The notes under the pieces are model-generated. The model was not told where the DNA came from and made no database searches. It saw nothing but the letters and a program-made list of their open reading frames with translations. Below, in pieces: positions 22,304 to 32,959 of a stretch of 64,000 nt of DNA (positions within the stretch are counted from its first letter, which is position 1; every line of letters starts with the position of its first letter). Position numbers and translations under genes: made by a program. Source of the stretch: Chondrosia reniformis (lineage: Eukaryota; Porifera; Demospongiae; Chondrillida; Chondrillidae); the NCBI GenBank assembly GCA_947172415.1, contig OX359198.1, forward strand, positions 7,272,401 through 7,336,400. Reading direction: 5' to 3'.

Positions 22304-25300
22304 TCAGACCCAAAACACTGCTTTCCTATTGTGTCCTACGCTGACAAAATATTGTCCGCTGCTGTGCCAGGAACAGGCAGTAACAGCTTCCCTAAGTGGG
22401 AGGAGGAGGGGAGGAGGAGGGGAGGAGGAGGAGGAGGAGGAGGAGGAGGAGGAGGAGGGGAGGAGGAGGAGGAGGAGGGGAGGAGGAGGGGGAGGGGCTG
22501 ATGTGATGGCTGCTCAGTCTAATGCAGAGAGTGCAAGCTACTCACTTATCAGAAGCAAACGAAGTTGCTTTATTGTGTGTCTTTGCGTCCCAGACAAAGA
22601 TCTGTCCATTTGCTGAACCTACGGCTACATACCTATTATCAGGACTGTAAGGAACACTTTATCAACTACACAGATCATACTAGCACAGAACCTGTATCTG
22701 TTAACACAAACACTTTATCAACTACACAGATCATACTAGCACAGAACCTATATCTGTTAGCACAAACACTTTATCAACTACACAGATCATACTAGCACAG
22801 AACCTGTATCTGTTAGCACAAACACTTTATCAACTACACAGATCATACTAGCACAGAACCTGTATCTGTTAGCACAAACACTTTATCAACTACACAGATC
22901 ATACTAGCACAGAACCTGTATCTGTTAGCACAAACACTGTATCAACTACACAGATCATACTAGCACAGAACCTGTATCTGTTAGCACAAACACTTTATCA
23001 ACTACACAGATCATACTAGCACAGAACCTGTATCTGTTAGCACAAACACTTTATCATCTACACAGATCATACTAGCACAGAACCTGTATCTGTTAGCACA
23101 AACACTGTATCAACTACACAGATCATACTAGCACAGAACCTGTATCTGTTAGCACAAACACTTTATCAACTACACAGATCATACTAGCACAGAACCTGTA
23201 TCTGTTAGCACAAACACTTTATCATCTACACAGATCATACTAGCACAGAACCTGTATCTGTTAGCACAAACACTGTATCAACTACACAGATCATACTAGC
23301 ACAGAACCTGTATCTGTTAGCACAAACACTGTATCAACTACACAGATCATACTAGCACAGAACCTGTATCTGTTAGCACAAACACTGTATCAACTACACA
23401 GATCATACTAGCACAGAACCTGTATCTGTTAGCACAAACACTGTACCTGTAGGCACATCTGATGCCATTTGCATTTACAAAAAAGTCATCATCACTATGT
23501 TGTGCAGGATGAATTTAGTTTAAGGAGATACATAGTAGACAAGGAGGAGATGGAGAGGAGAGGAGAGGGAAGAGGAGAGGAGAGGAGAGTGGAGGGGAGG
23601 AGAGGGAGAGGGAAGAGGAGAGGAGAGGAGAGGAGAGGGAGGGAGAGAGAGAGACAAGTAAAGAGAATTGAATACAAGATGTGGTTAAAAAGGACACACG
23701 TACCTAACTTAAGACTTGCGGAACAACTGACCTTAATTGTGCTTCAATACGTCTCTCTCGAACATTAACAATTACAACTGGTTTTGGTTTACAACAGCAA
23801 ATGACATGTTCTCCATCTGCAATGGACGGATACATACAAACATAATGTATTATAGGTAGTCAAAAGGCTTACTTGATGATAAATCCAACGATGATATCTT
23901 TTCACTGAGTTTGATTTGAATATCACTCTTTGACCTAAATGAGTTACAGAATGGCTGCAAAATAACTAACAAATCTAAACAAACATAACAATTAGACTTC
24001 ACCTGACATCTCTGATCCGCAGGACCTTATCAACATGGCCGCTGATTATAGTTTCACTAGAGGTACACAAATGCATATACCTATTTCAAAGAATTCCTTG
24101 ACATTTTAGGTTATAAATGTTGTTAAAGTCTTTAAAACTGTCAATTTTCAGATTATAAGTTTATACATATTATGTAGGGTTACTTCTTCCAAACAAATAA
24201 CAGACACAGGAAATAGCAATAACACAGAATATTGTGATTTTGTCTTTATATGTGCAGTGACCTGTATACAATGTATGAAATACTATATTGCTGAAGTTCT
24301 TATGCATCATCAACCATACCCATTTCCTGGAACCAGGTCATTACACATAGATCCAACTGGAATGGTCTCGAGGATTTCTAATAGGGAGATCACACTCACA
24401 AACATACTACACATCTGTTGTTCAACTCACTGCCAGCTCCACTAGATATATCCCATAGTTTAATAGTCCTATCATGACCGCCGCTTACCTAGGAGTGAGC
24501 AGTTCAATTACAGCTCCTCTGAATAAAGAGGTTGGTCAACTTACCACTCTCCTAGCATCATGGAAGAACTTGGCAACCAGAACTGCGTCATAACTGTGGT
24601 TCAGGGTCAGCTGCAGAATCATTAGTGTTACACATAAGAGCGGTCCCATTCAGGCCACAAGTGTCTAATGTGACCAATCAGGACCCACCCTCATTCGATG
24701 GTCTTGAAGAGACCACAGCCGTACAGTGCCATCGTTGGAAGATGCCAGCATGTTTCTTTCCTTTAAATATGAAATAAACTTGTGAGGTTATCAGAGACAA
24801 CCAGTTCACTACATCTTACGCACATCAAAATCAAACTGGGCAGAGGTGACCCCCTTTCCACAGCCTCTGAGGGTGTACAAGTTATGAGGATCAACTATGC
24901 AAGTGAGGAGCAGAAAGAGATTAAATACATGAGTAATAGCTACTTTAGACAAAAAAATGAATATTTGTTTTTAAAACTTGGCAATTTGATTTTCTTCAAG
25001 GGGAGATATTTACTTCCCCTCCCCCCCCAAAGAAAGCCTGCAACAACAATTAAGTGGTGGCCCTTTGATCCACCCACGCACCAATAGTTTTATCCACTCT
25101 CCACACATGCAACAGTTTGTCGTCTCCTCCAGTTGCCATGTAATTGCCGCCTGAACTGAAGCACAGAGCACTCACAGACCCAACGTGAGCTTCCTGCAAA
25201 CATCATCAAACATGAGACTGAGGTGGCACCTACCTACCAGGATGTGAAGCATGCCACATATCTCTCAAACTTACAACAGACAACTCCTTTTTGGCTGGTA

Positions 25301-27003
25301 AAATGGAATGTTCTACTACTAGTGGCATAGGAGAGGGGAGTGAAAGTGAATCCTGAGAGTCTATTTTGGATCTGATCTTGTCAAAAAACGTTCGTCTGCA
25401 GAGAATACATACATATATGGAATATTGAATACTCACATTATTCACTGCATTTGATAATATAGTAATAGTAATAACATTAATATGCATATCAGTGTGATGT
25501 GTGCCACGTCAATGATTATACTTATATATGTTATATATTGTCAGATGATCCAATCACACAATTACTGCCAGCAACCTTGATCATTTATCATACAAGTTAC
25601 AGGATAAAGTAATTAGACAGTATTGTTTACCCTGTTCCTGGTGATCCCTTCTTCCTTAAATTCTCCAACTCCTTAGTTAACTCTTCCACTTTCTTTTTGA
25701 GTTCTTTATTGCTGCACAAAAAGTGATTACGTAATCTACTGTCCAGGGCTCCTAGTATCCTAGTAACTATAAACACACTTCTTAATGAGGGTTATATTAT
25801 CATTCAAGTGGTCCCCTAACTTTGACTTGTACTCCAGCACTTCTGTTATCTAAAGTAATGGAAGGAAGACATATAGGGACAGGTAGGCAGGTAGGCAGGT
25901 AGGTAGGCAGGTAGGCAGGTAGGTGGGCAGGCAGGCAGGTAGGCGGGCAGGCAGGTAGGCGGGCAGGCAGGCGGGTGAACCTTACATACTTACCAGTTGT
26001 TCATTTTGATGTTCGGAAGCTTTATACTTGCTTTGAATACTTTCGTAAGTCATTGATAAAGTGGTCATTTCGTCCTGTAAGGTCTGCAGAGGAGACACCA
26101 TAGACTAGCCACTACAACACACAGGTACAAACAGGCACTCACTTGACGAGCACTCTTCTCACTTTTCAGTTCACTTTCTTTCCTCTCCATAGCAGAACGT
26201 AAGGTCTCCAAACTGGAATCTAAATCTTCTATTCTGTGTATAGTAAAATATACAGTGTTGCAATGTACCACATAACTCGTATACAGTCACATACTTTACA
26301 TCACGTTCTGCAATTTGATGATCTTTATTGGACAATTCCTTGTTCAACTTGTTGACCTCTGTACTCAGCTACATAAGAGTTCAAAGGTCACCCAACAGAC
26401 AAGAGACAAGACATACTTCCATAGCTACAATCCAGTAGTTGCTTCAGGATATGGAGTGACATGTATTGAGAGAGAAGAAGGACTGTTGGACAATATTGGT
26501 CCTACCTCTGATTTTTCTCTCAATAGCGTTGTCAATTCGTCATTTTGTTTCTCGTACTTCTGTTCCCTTTCCCTCAGCTTCATCTCCAGTTCTGCAGCCT
26601 TAGCGTTGGCCACTGACAGTCCAAGGTCCCCACCCCCCTCCCCCTGGGGGCTCCTCGCACTCAGGTCCTATTTAGATAGACATTCAAAATAAAATTGGTT
26701 CAAGTACACTTTTTCCGGAATCTAAATTAAACCCCCATGGAAGAGAAAACTAATCAATGTCGCAGAGATATTATCGGGGCTTACCCTCTGCAAGCGGTTA
26801 CGTTCGTATTCTAGCTGAGTGCAGTCCTTCTGAAGGTATTCCCACTTTAGCCACAACTCGTTGTCTACAGCAAAGAGACCATCTGGAGTACGGCTAAAAC
26901 CAAATTCAGCGCGATACCTACAGTTTTTGATAGTCTCTTCCAAGGGGCCGGGCTGGTTTCGCAAACGCAACCTGGAGAGTACTTCGACTTGCCATTCCGC
27001 CAT
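22304..27003 (-). CDS. ATG16L: Autophagy protein ATG16L (coiled coil + WD40)
   Basis: Binds ATG5-ATG12 and directs LC3 lipidation to forming autophagosomes. Exon 1 (26785-27003) encodes the N-terminal ATG5-binding helix (MAEWQVEVLSRLRLRN). Exons 26506-26667, 26295-26368, 26143-26233, 25994-26083, 25821-25849 and 25631-25711 encode a coiled coil (AELEMKLREREQKYEKQND; LKKKVEELTKELEN). A linker exon (about 25275-25398) leads into WD40 blades: EAHVGSVSALCFSSGGNYMA, LASSNDGTVRLWSLQDHRM, SGGHDRTIKLWDISSG, ISGHVDKVLRIRDVR, YVAVGSANGQIFVWD. The last exon is VSVGHNRKAVFWV then TGA, matching the ATG16L1 C-terminus (HVVSVDKGCKAVLWAQY). The start lies just 97 bp beyond the SAXO stop on the same strand. 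Frames were checked for the N-terminal half only; blade boundaries are approximate. Confidence 0.93.
22398..22497 (+). repeat. GGAGGA microsatellite in the last ATG16L intron
   Basis: (GGA)n/(GGGGA)n purine tract; on the coding (minus) strand it is a pyrimidine tract running to the acceptor of the last ATG16L exon. Confidence 0.9.
22640..23452 (-). repeat. 56-bp minisatellite constituting a whole ATG16L intron
   Basis: About 14 copies of a 56-bp unit. On the minus strand the intron starts GTACAGTGTTTGTGC at the donor after RCAY and ends GATAAAGTGTTCCTTACAG before SPDNRYVAVG. Array sequence reaches both splice sites, so donor, body and acceptor are all derived from the same unit (internal units read GTGTTTGTGCTAACAG at the acceptor-like position). 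Variants TTTATC/TGTATC alternate along the array. Confidence 0.92.
23541..23655 (+). repeat. GGAGA purine microsatellite
   Basis: GGAGAGGAGAGG-type repeat in the ATG16L intron upstream (coding sense) of the exon reading DDDFFVNANGIRCAY. Confidence 0.9.
25880..25980 (+). repeat. GGTAGGCAGG short tandem repeat in ATG16L intron
   Basis: Imperfect GGTAGGCAGG/GGCGGGCAGG units between the coiled-coil exons 25821-25849 and 25994-26083. Confidence 0.85.
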
Positions 27004-27100
27004 TTTGATTACGTTCGATTTATTGACATGAGGAAATTATTATACAACATTATATAGAATCAAAGTGTATCAATCTAGTTGACAATTGGGGGAAGCCCTG
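27004..27100 (-). promoter_or_regulatory. SAXO 3' end overlapping ATG16L leader
   Basis: Only 97 bp separate the SAXO stop from the ATG16L ATG. On the minus strand an AATAAA hexamer lies about 14 bp before the ATG16L start codon, embedded in CAATAAATCGAACG. It is a candidate SAXO poly(A) signal, so cleavage would fall at or inside ATG16L exon 1. Confidence 0.6.
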
Positions 27101-28865
27101 TTAATTAGTCAACTTGGCATTGAGCAGAGCATGTGCAAGACATTGCTGGGGTTGTTGGATTTCTTGAGGTTGAAACATATCTTTATATGAAGTCTCATTT
27201 GCAAATGGAATCTCTTTCTGATCTTCTCCCTTGCCAAATCTCACATCCAGAGGTCGACAGATATCAGCAGGTTGTCCCTTCAAGGGGACATAGGTGGTCT
27301 GGCTGACAGACTGAGAGAGAAAGGGCAATTCAGATTGCTTAAAGGTCCTTTCTGTAGCATCACCGTACCTGCAGAGTATTGAGATATTATTGTGTAAATA
27401 CTGCATGCTCACAAGTAGAGCTCTCACAAGTGCACTTGCACACTGATACACACGTACCTTCTCCTTTGAATAGTGTCCTTCTTTGAAAAGTGTGCCTGTG
27501 ATGTTGTTTCTGAGTAGAAAGGTCCAGCGAAATGTTGAATCTTCTTCATTCTCTCCCCCTGCTGCTGCATAACACTGTTTTTGGCCGCTGCCTCGTCCAG
27601 CTGAACCATATCCCTCGCCTTCTCCTCTAATAAAACTGGCTTGTAGCAGACACTGTTTGTTGTGACACCTTCAAAAGGAATGGAGCACTGTTTCCAATCT
27701 TCCTTTGACTTGCAGGAGGTGCGAGGCTTTGGTTGTTTGGCCCAGGAGTGCTCGTAAGTCATCATGCTGACAGACTTGGCCGGATCACTTTTAGATCTTT
27801 GCCTGTGAAAGAGATTGAGTGAGTCTTGTACTGGCAGATGCATCAACCTTCCAGGCACCCGACCAGTCAGTGTAAAGGGAATTCCCCCCTCCAAATACTG
27901 AGTCTTTGATCTCAACAGCTCCCTAGGGTTCCAGGTATGTACGTTCTCCAGTGCCTTCTCCTTCCTGCCGTCCCACTTTAGCTGCAGGTCTCCGCTCTCA
28001 AGATGCTTCTTTGTGAGAAGAGGGAGTCCGTATTTGGGTCGCTGTAGCTTCTTAGGCTGTGGCATAGGGTAGTCAGAGTTATAGCCGGTCTCATCAGTCA
28101 GTGAAGCATGAGACTCATGGTATGTATCAATGGGCTTACAGCTCTACAGAAACAACAAATATAAGATGTATACATATGTCTAATGTATATTATACAGATA
28201 CTACATAGTATACATATACGTACGTACATCTAATAGAGACCTCTGGGTCAATATGTTCAATTGAATAATTGTGTTGCTGAGCCTCGTTTATTTATACTAG
28301 TACCATAGATTATGTTATTATAATAATGGAGATTGTAAGTACATATAGGTATGCCTCATTGCATAGGATATAGAGCTAGATCAATACAGTCTACAGCCAG
28401 TCTACAGCATGATTACCTTAACCTTTGATACTCCTTGGTGTTCCTGATAAGAATGGATGTGCTCTGTAGCCAGATCCTGTGTGTCACTGGTCAGGTGGCT
28501 GATTGAAACAGGTACCTTTAATCCTCTTGGACGTGTGCCAATCGGAGGGGCTTGGAATGTCCTTTTATAGTCTGTTTCTGTTGCCATGCCAACCTCTGGT
28601 GGGTGGTGTACAGCAGTTGGCCCATGATGGATGGGACAGTGATGTTGTCTACATGATAGCAGTGGTTCATACAGTGAGCTATTACCGGGTGTGAGCGTAA
28701 TAACAAGATGGCGTACCTGCAGCTGCATTTTCCACAAATGCATACTTTTCTTTGGCTAAGAATTTTGCTTTCTCTTTTCTCTGTCCATCTGTCACATGCT
28801 CCTCTGTCTTGCACAAGAAGTGAAGTACTGTCAAGATCCTTGTAACGAACAACCTTCACAGGCAT
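27101..28865 (-). CDS. SAXO-like: SAXO-like stabiliser of axonemal microtubules (FAM154 family)
   Basis: SAXO proteins decorate ciliary and centriolar microtubules. Exon 1 starts at 28865 (MPVKVVRYKDLDSTS) and ends in the family's Cys-rich box CICGKCSC. Exon 2 (acceptor near 28650) continues RQHHCPIHHGP, completing the CICxxCSCGRHxCP signature, and then EVGMATETDYKRTFQAPP. Exon 3 (27458-28143) carries microtubule-binding Mn-type motifs such as WKQCSIPFEGVTTNS. Exon 4 (27101-27368) carries TSYKDMFQPQE and ends LNAKLTN. Unlike human SAXO1, about 35 residues precede the Cys box. It is divergent from the LRRC20-like gene (179 bp between starts) and lies immediately upstream of ATG16L. An ATG16L-side AATAAA suggests its poly(A) signal overlaps the next gene's leader. 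Confidence 0.85.
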
Positions 28866-29044
28866 CCTTTAATTGGCGCCAAATCACAAGAGAATCGGCC
28901 GTGATAAGAAAAGTTAGTCTCGCTTTGTCACGGATTGTTTTCAAATGGCGACAGACGTGGTTGCTGGGATAGTCAATTTCCATCTCGATGTGCAAAATGC
29001 CTGCTGGCCAACCACAAGTGTTTTCTTTATCAATTACCATCAAA
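28866..29044. promoter_or_regulatory. Divergent promoter interval SAXO-like / LRRC20-like
   Basis: 179 bp between two head-to-head start codons (28865 minus, 29045 plus) must hold both 5' leaders and both promoters. No TATA box is evident. Confidence 0.6.
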
Positions 29045-30884
29045 ATGGGCGACGACGTAGCGCGAGTAGCCGAGAGATGTGAACAAGCGAAGCAAACTGC
29101 CATCTTGGATTTATCCGACTGTAGAATGACTGCTATACCTCAAGCTGTCTTTTTCATTCTCAAAGAAATTGAACTCAGGGAAGTCGATTTATCGAAAAAT
29201 GATATTAAGAAGTTACCTCCAAAACTGGGCTTCTCAATTGCTTTTCGAACAATCACAAGTAAGAAGTTTTTAATTCTTCCTTTCCTTGTTGAATAGTAAA
29301 CCTTTGTATTTCCCTGTGATGCTGACATTTGCCCGGGAAGTAATATAAATAATTATGGTAATATTCTTCACGCGTTGTAACGCAATCATTGCGTGTAAAG
29401 ATGGGTAACGTATTGACAAGGAGCGCAGTCGGCAGTTTAGGGATCAACTGGGCTGCTTTCATTGTTGCTAATGCACTAAAAACAGAAAAGTTTTACGATT
29501 TAACTGGATCTCTAAGCTTTGTTGGAATAATCATTCAATCCCTTCTTCACAGCAAGACCTTTTTCCCGCGTCAGGTAATCCAATCCAATTTGGTCATTGC
29601 GTGGGCCGCGCGGCTCGGGGCATTCCTATTCATTCGCATCCTACAGTCCGGAAAGGATGGAAGATTTAACAAAATCAAAACCAACCCAAGCTCTTTCTTC
29701 ATTGCCTGGACTTTGCAAGGTATGCATGTAGAATTGAATTAATTTTTTCTCTTTTTTCATCGGAAATACCACTAGCTCAATTACGTATTGAGGCATCCAA
29801 ATATTGCTAATGTAGTGTTTATTTATCTTCTCAATCCGTTAGCTATCTGGGTATGGACAGCTCTCTTGCCAACACTGATCCTCAATTCTAAGAAGTCTGA
29901 CCGCCAAATCGGTTACCGTGACTACCTGGGTTGGGCCCTGTGGCTGTGTGGAATGGTGCTCGAATCAATCAGCGACTACCAAAAGTACTCCTTCCGATCT
30001 GACCCTGCCAATGCCAACAAGTGGATCAGTACCGGACTCTGGGGAGTAGTGAGACACCCCAACTACTTGGGAGAGATCTTGCTATGGACAGGACTGCTCC
30101 TTTCAGCCTCCAGTGTCTTCCGGCCCGTTGATTACATTGCCACCCTCTCACCCATCTGCATCGCTCTGATGCTTGTAAATGTCAGTGGAATTACTTTCCT
30201 TGAGAGGCGAGCCCTCAGGAGGTGGGGAAGTGATCCAGAGTTCCAGAACTTTATGGCATCAACTTATCGGCTCTTGCCTTACATTTATTAAACTACTGTT
30301 TTATAATTAGAGACACCTTAGAATTATAACTAAGCCATTTTGATTTTTCTGTACCACAGCTTTTTAGGCTTTGTAGTAGTGCTTGCATCACACAAGGCAA
30401 TGAATTCATTATCCATAGCATTAATGGTTGTAATGCCTGCTGGTGTCACTATACGCAGTATGCTGTACCTTATTACTATATAAATGTGTACGTGTGCATT
30501 AAGTATGTATGACTGTCCTTCACATTAGAAATGAATTTGAGTCAAAACAAGCTCGTCTCTCTTCCAGACAGCATTGTTCAATTTTCAGACCTTACAGAGC
30601 TAGATCTATCAAAGAATGACTTTGTAACAGTTCCTGAGGTTTGAATTGGGTTTTATCTGGAGAAAACTTTTTTGACAATCCTTCACAAATATGTTTATTA
30701 GGTAATGAGGTCCTTCCAGAAACTTGAAGTTTTAAACTTGTCTTTCAACAAGTTAACTCATGTAGAGATTGAAGACTTCAGAGGAGCCCCATATCTGAAA
30801 GAGGTCATCTTGGAGGGAAATCCCCTAGAAGAAGCTTACCTAGGCCTGCTACAATCTAGTGTTGGTATACAGTTCAAATTGTAA
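29045..30884 (+). CDS. LRRC20-like: LRRC20-like leucine-rich-repeat protein (host of a nested gene)
   Basis: Small LRR protein of unknown biochemical role. Exons 29045-29258, 30529-30638, 30702-30884 join in frame to 168 residues. The N-terminus MGDDVARVAERCEQAKQT resembles LRRC20 (MGEAVARVARKVNE). LRR motifs follow: LDLSDCRMTAIPQ, EVDLSKNDIKKLPPKL, MNLSQNKLVSLPDSI, ELDLSKNDFVTVPE, VLNLSFNKLTHVE, VILEGNPLEEAY. The 1.27-kb intron 1 contains an entire second gene on the same strand (29401-30291), so splicing must skip it. The 3' end converges on CD2BP2, with about 100 bp between the stop codons. Assignment to LRRC20 rests on the N-terminal block and overall length. Confidence 0.85.
29401..30291 (+). 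CDS. DUF1295 / steroid 5-alpha-reductase-like multipass membrane protein, nested gene
   Basis: Two exons (29401-29719, 29843-30291) join as WTLQ-A-IWVW and give 255 residues. The acceptor at 29842 is preferred over the upstream AG at 29775, which breaks the frame. Several hydrophobic helices and the family C-terminal signature are visible: SISDYQKYSFRSDPANANKW, then GLWGVVRHPNYLGEILLWTG, and a C-terminal ERRALRRWG. The RHPNYLGE block is the NADPH/substrate-region hallmark shared with 5-alpha reductases and ICMT-like enzymes. The true substrate is unknown. The gene is complete and nested on the sense strand inside intron 1 of the LRRC20-like gene. It starts only 142 bp after that gene's donor and must use its own promoter within the intron or host exon. 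Confidence 0.92.
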
Positions 30885-30986
30885 AATAAGAGCTCTAATT
30901 TGTTTAATGTGTCTGAACAATTTATTTAGCAGAAATTTAGTTGTGCCTATTTTTATTAATTTTTGATTTTCAAAACTAAAGGTTTG

Positions 30987-32716
30987 TTAAATGTATAAAT
31001 CAAAATCAATTCTTTTAGAGTTGTAAAATCGTGCATCTTTGCTGCCACACTTTCTCACCCATACAGACTCCTTGAAATACCTACGTACATACAAACATAT
31101 CTAATAATGTATGGATCTGATCAAACATTGAACCATACATTGGCTTACCCCTCCTCAGCCCATGTCAACATCTCTCTGCTACCATAGGGACCATACAAGT
31201 CAGCATCATCTTCATTTTTCCACTTAAACTCCCACATGACTGTATCCATGGCAACCTGACTGTTAGCAGCATTGCGAGTGGATATAGAAGAGAGTTCAGT
31301 TCCATCATCAATAGCATCACCCAAACGATCCAATTCATCAACATCTGCAAACAAACAAAGGATTACATCTAATCACACAAAATAACTTCTTTAAATTAGC
31401 CACCAAATGCTACTAAATGCTACCTGCTTCTCTTTCACTTTCTTCAAGGGTGTACTTAATCTTCTCATAAGTGTATTCATAGACATCGACAATGCCAGTA
31501 CTAAGCATTTGGTCGGCCAGAGAGGTTAACTGCTCTAAATTCTTTTTAGTGTCAGAGGAATCTGGCTTATCTTCTTCCATAGGATCTGCCTTCTTGTTCT
31601 TCTTTTGACTCCATCTCTGACTAGCAGAAGAACTGAAAGAACTCTTTCCAAGTCTTTTCAGAGCCTAACAACAAATTTGGTACAACTATTAAGTGTATTC
31701 CAAAGGCTGGATTCTCCAACTAAACAGACATAGCCCTATGACGGATTTAGGGGGCAGGGGTTTTTGTGTGTTGAACAACCGCTCTGAGTTTCAATTGGTG
31801 TTCTTTCTGCACCCCATTTACAAATTTCTAGCCCCACCCCTGCAGCCCCACCCCTGCAGCCTCACCCCTGTAGCCCCACCCATGCAGCCCCACCCCTGTA
31901 GCCCCACCTTTAAAACTGTTTCTCCTGGTTGCAGAAGATCCAGGATCTGTTGTAACACAACCTGCTTATCAACTACAGCCTCCTCATCACCTTCCTTCTC
32001 TTCATCTCTCTCCTTCTGGGCAGACATTTCATGAAGCTCTTCGACCTACAACAGCAATAATATTCAGCACATGAAGAGAGGCAGTGGATGAACGATGAGT
32101 ATTCTCACCTTGTTCCAATCCACACTCTGTAACCAGTTGTCCTGGAAACTATTTGGGTCTGATTTCTCAAAGTAGTTGCCATCAACATCAAAGTAGCCAT
32201 CCTCCAGTTCTTCTCGGAGGTTAAATGGAGTGATCTTTATGCCATCATCAAAAGTCTGTTTTGTACAAAGGAAAAAATCCACTAATTACTACCAAAAGCA
32301 ACCTTGCTAAATTTAACCTGAAAATATGTAGAAACGCCTTACAAAGGTAGATTACCAGAGACGAACAAACTCCGAGAAATAAGACAATTAACTTACAACA
32401 GTCTCGTCCTCCTGTCCTTCGATCTCGTCTTCGTCCATCTGTGTAGTATCCTTCTTTTCATCTTCTTCATCGCTGTCTAAACTATGCTTCTCCTTAAACC
32501 TAGAGCCTTTGACGGAATAGCAAGACAGAGAAAACCAAATGGCAATTCTTCCTCTTTAGCTTTTGGCAGTAATAACTGCTAAATCAGAAGAAACTTACTC
32601 CTTTCAGCTTTATCTTCTTCATCAAGGTTGTCTTCCTCCTCAAAATTGCTTTTGGTCCTTTTCTGTACAATCTCGACGTCTTCCTGAAACGTAACTCGCT
32701 TTCTTTTGGAGGCCAT
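30987..32716 (-). CDS. CD2BP2: CD2BP2 (U5 snRNP 52 kDa protein, GYF domain)
   Basis: Component of the U5 snRNP that binds proline-rich ligands through a GYF domain. Exons on the minus strand: 32599-32716 ([20 protein letters not shown]), 32397-32506 ([20 protein letters not shown]), about 32111-32255 ([40 protein letters not shown]), about 31910-32045 ([10 protein letters not shown]), about 31425-31664 ([31 protein letters not shown]), about 31150-31345 ([23 protein letters not shown]) and 30987-31080 ([24 protein letters not shown] then TAA). It covers the whole length of the human protein. The GYF hallmark W-x-Y/F...GPY..MxxW...GYF is complete. A small GCAGCCCCACCC repeat sits next to the donor at about 31909. 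Confidence 0.94.
31838..31912 (+). repeat. Short GCAGCCCCACCCCT tandem repeat
   Basis: Five copies of a ~14-bp unit (GCAGCCCCACCCCT and variants) immediately beside a CD2BP2 donor site (reads GGTGGGGCTACAG on the coding strand). Confidence 0.75.
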
Positions 32717-32959
32717 TTTGGTACCAAAATATTAATTAAAAATGGCGTCTTATAGACACTCCCATCCGGCCTCATCCTCTTTCGCTTATATCTTACAATA
32801 CATGTAATCCATTCTGGGAGTGGTGAAGGCTAAGAAGAACAGTGTGGCCTACTGGCTTGCCATGGAGGTATATTGCCCAATTTGTATTGTAGAAAATTTA
32901 GAAATTAACGTCGTAATTATATTCTTAAACTCAACTCGGTATATATAGAGAGTAAAAAT
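32717..32959. other. CD2BP2 upstream flank without a recognised gene
   Basis: Contains the CD2BP2 leader and promoter side. No TATA box, ORF or repeat was recognised. Confidence 0.5.

Noticed and set aside
22645-23455. CRISPR-like array of 56-bp repeats
   Set aside because: Units are directly contiguous with no unique spacers, and the host genome is eukaryotic; it is an intronic minisatellite.
29776-29842. Earlier start of exon 2 of the nested gene (LNYVLRHPNIANVVFIYLLN)
   Set aside because: Joining the acceptor at 29775 to the donor after 29719 breaks the frame, and the GCT-ATC-TGG junction at 29843 restores the family pattern WTLQAIWVW.
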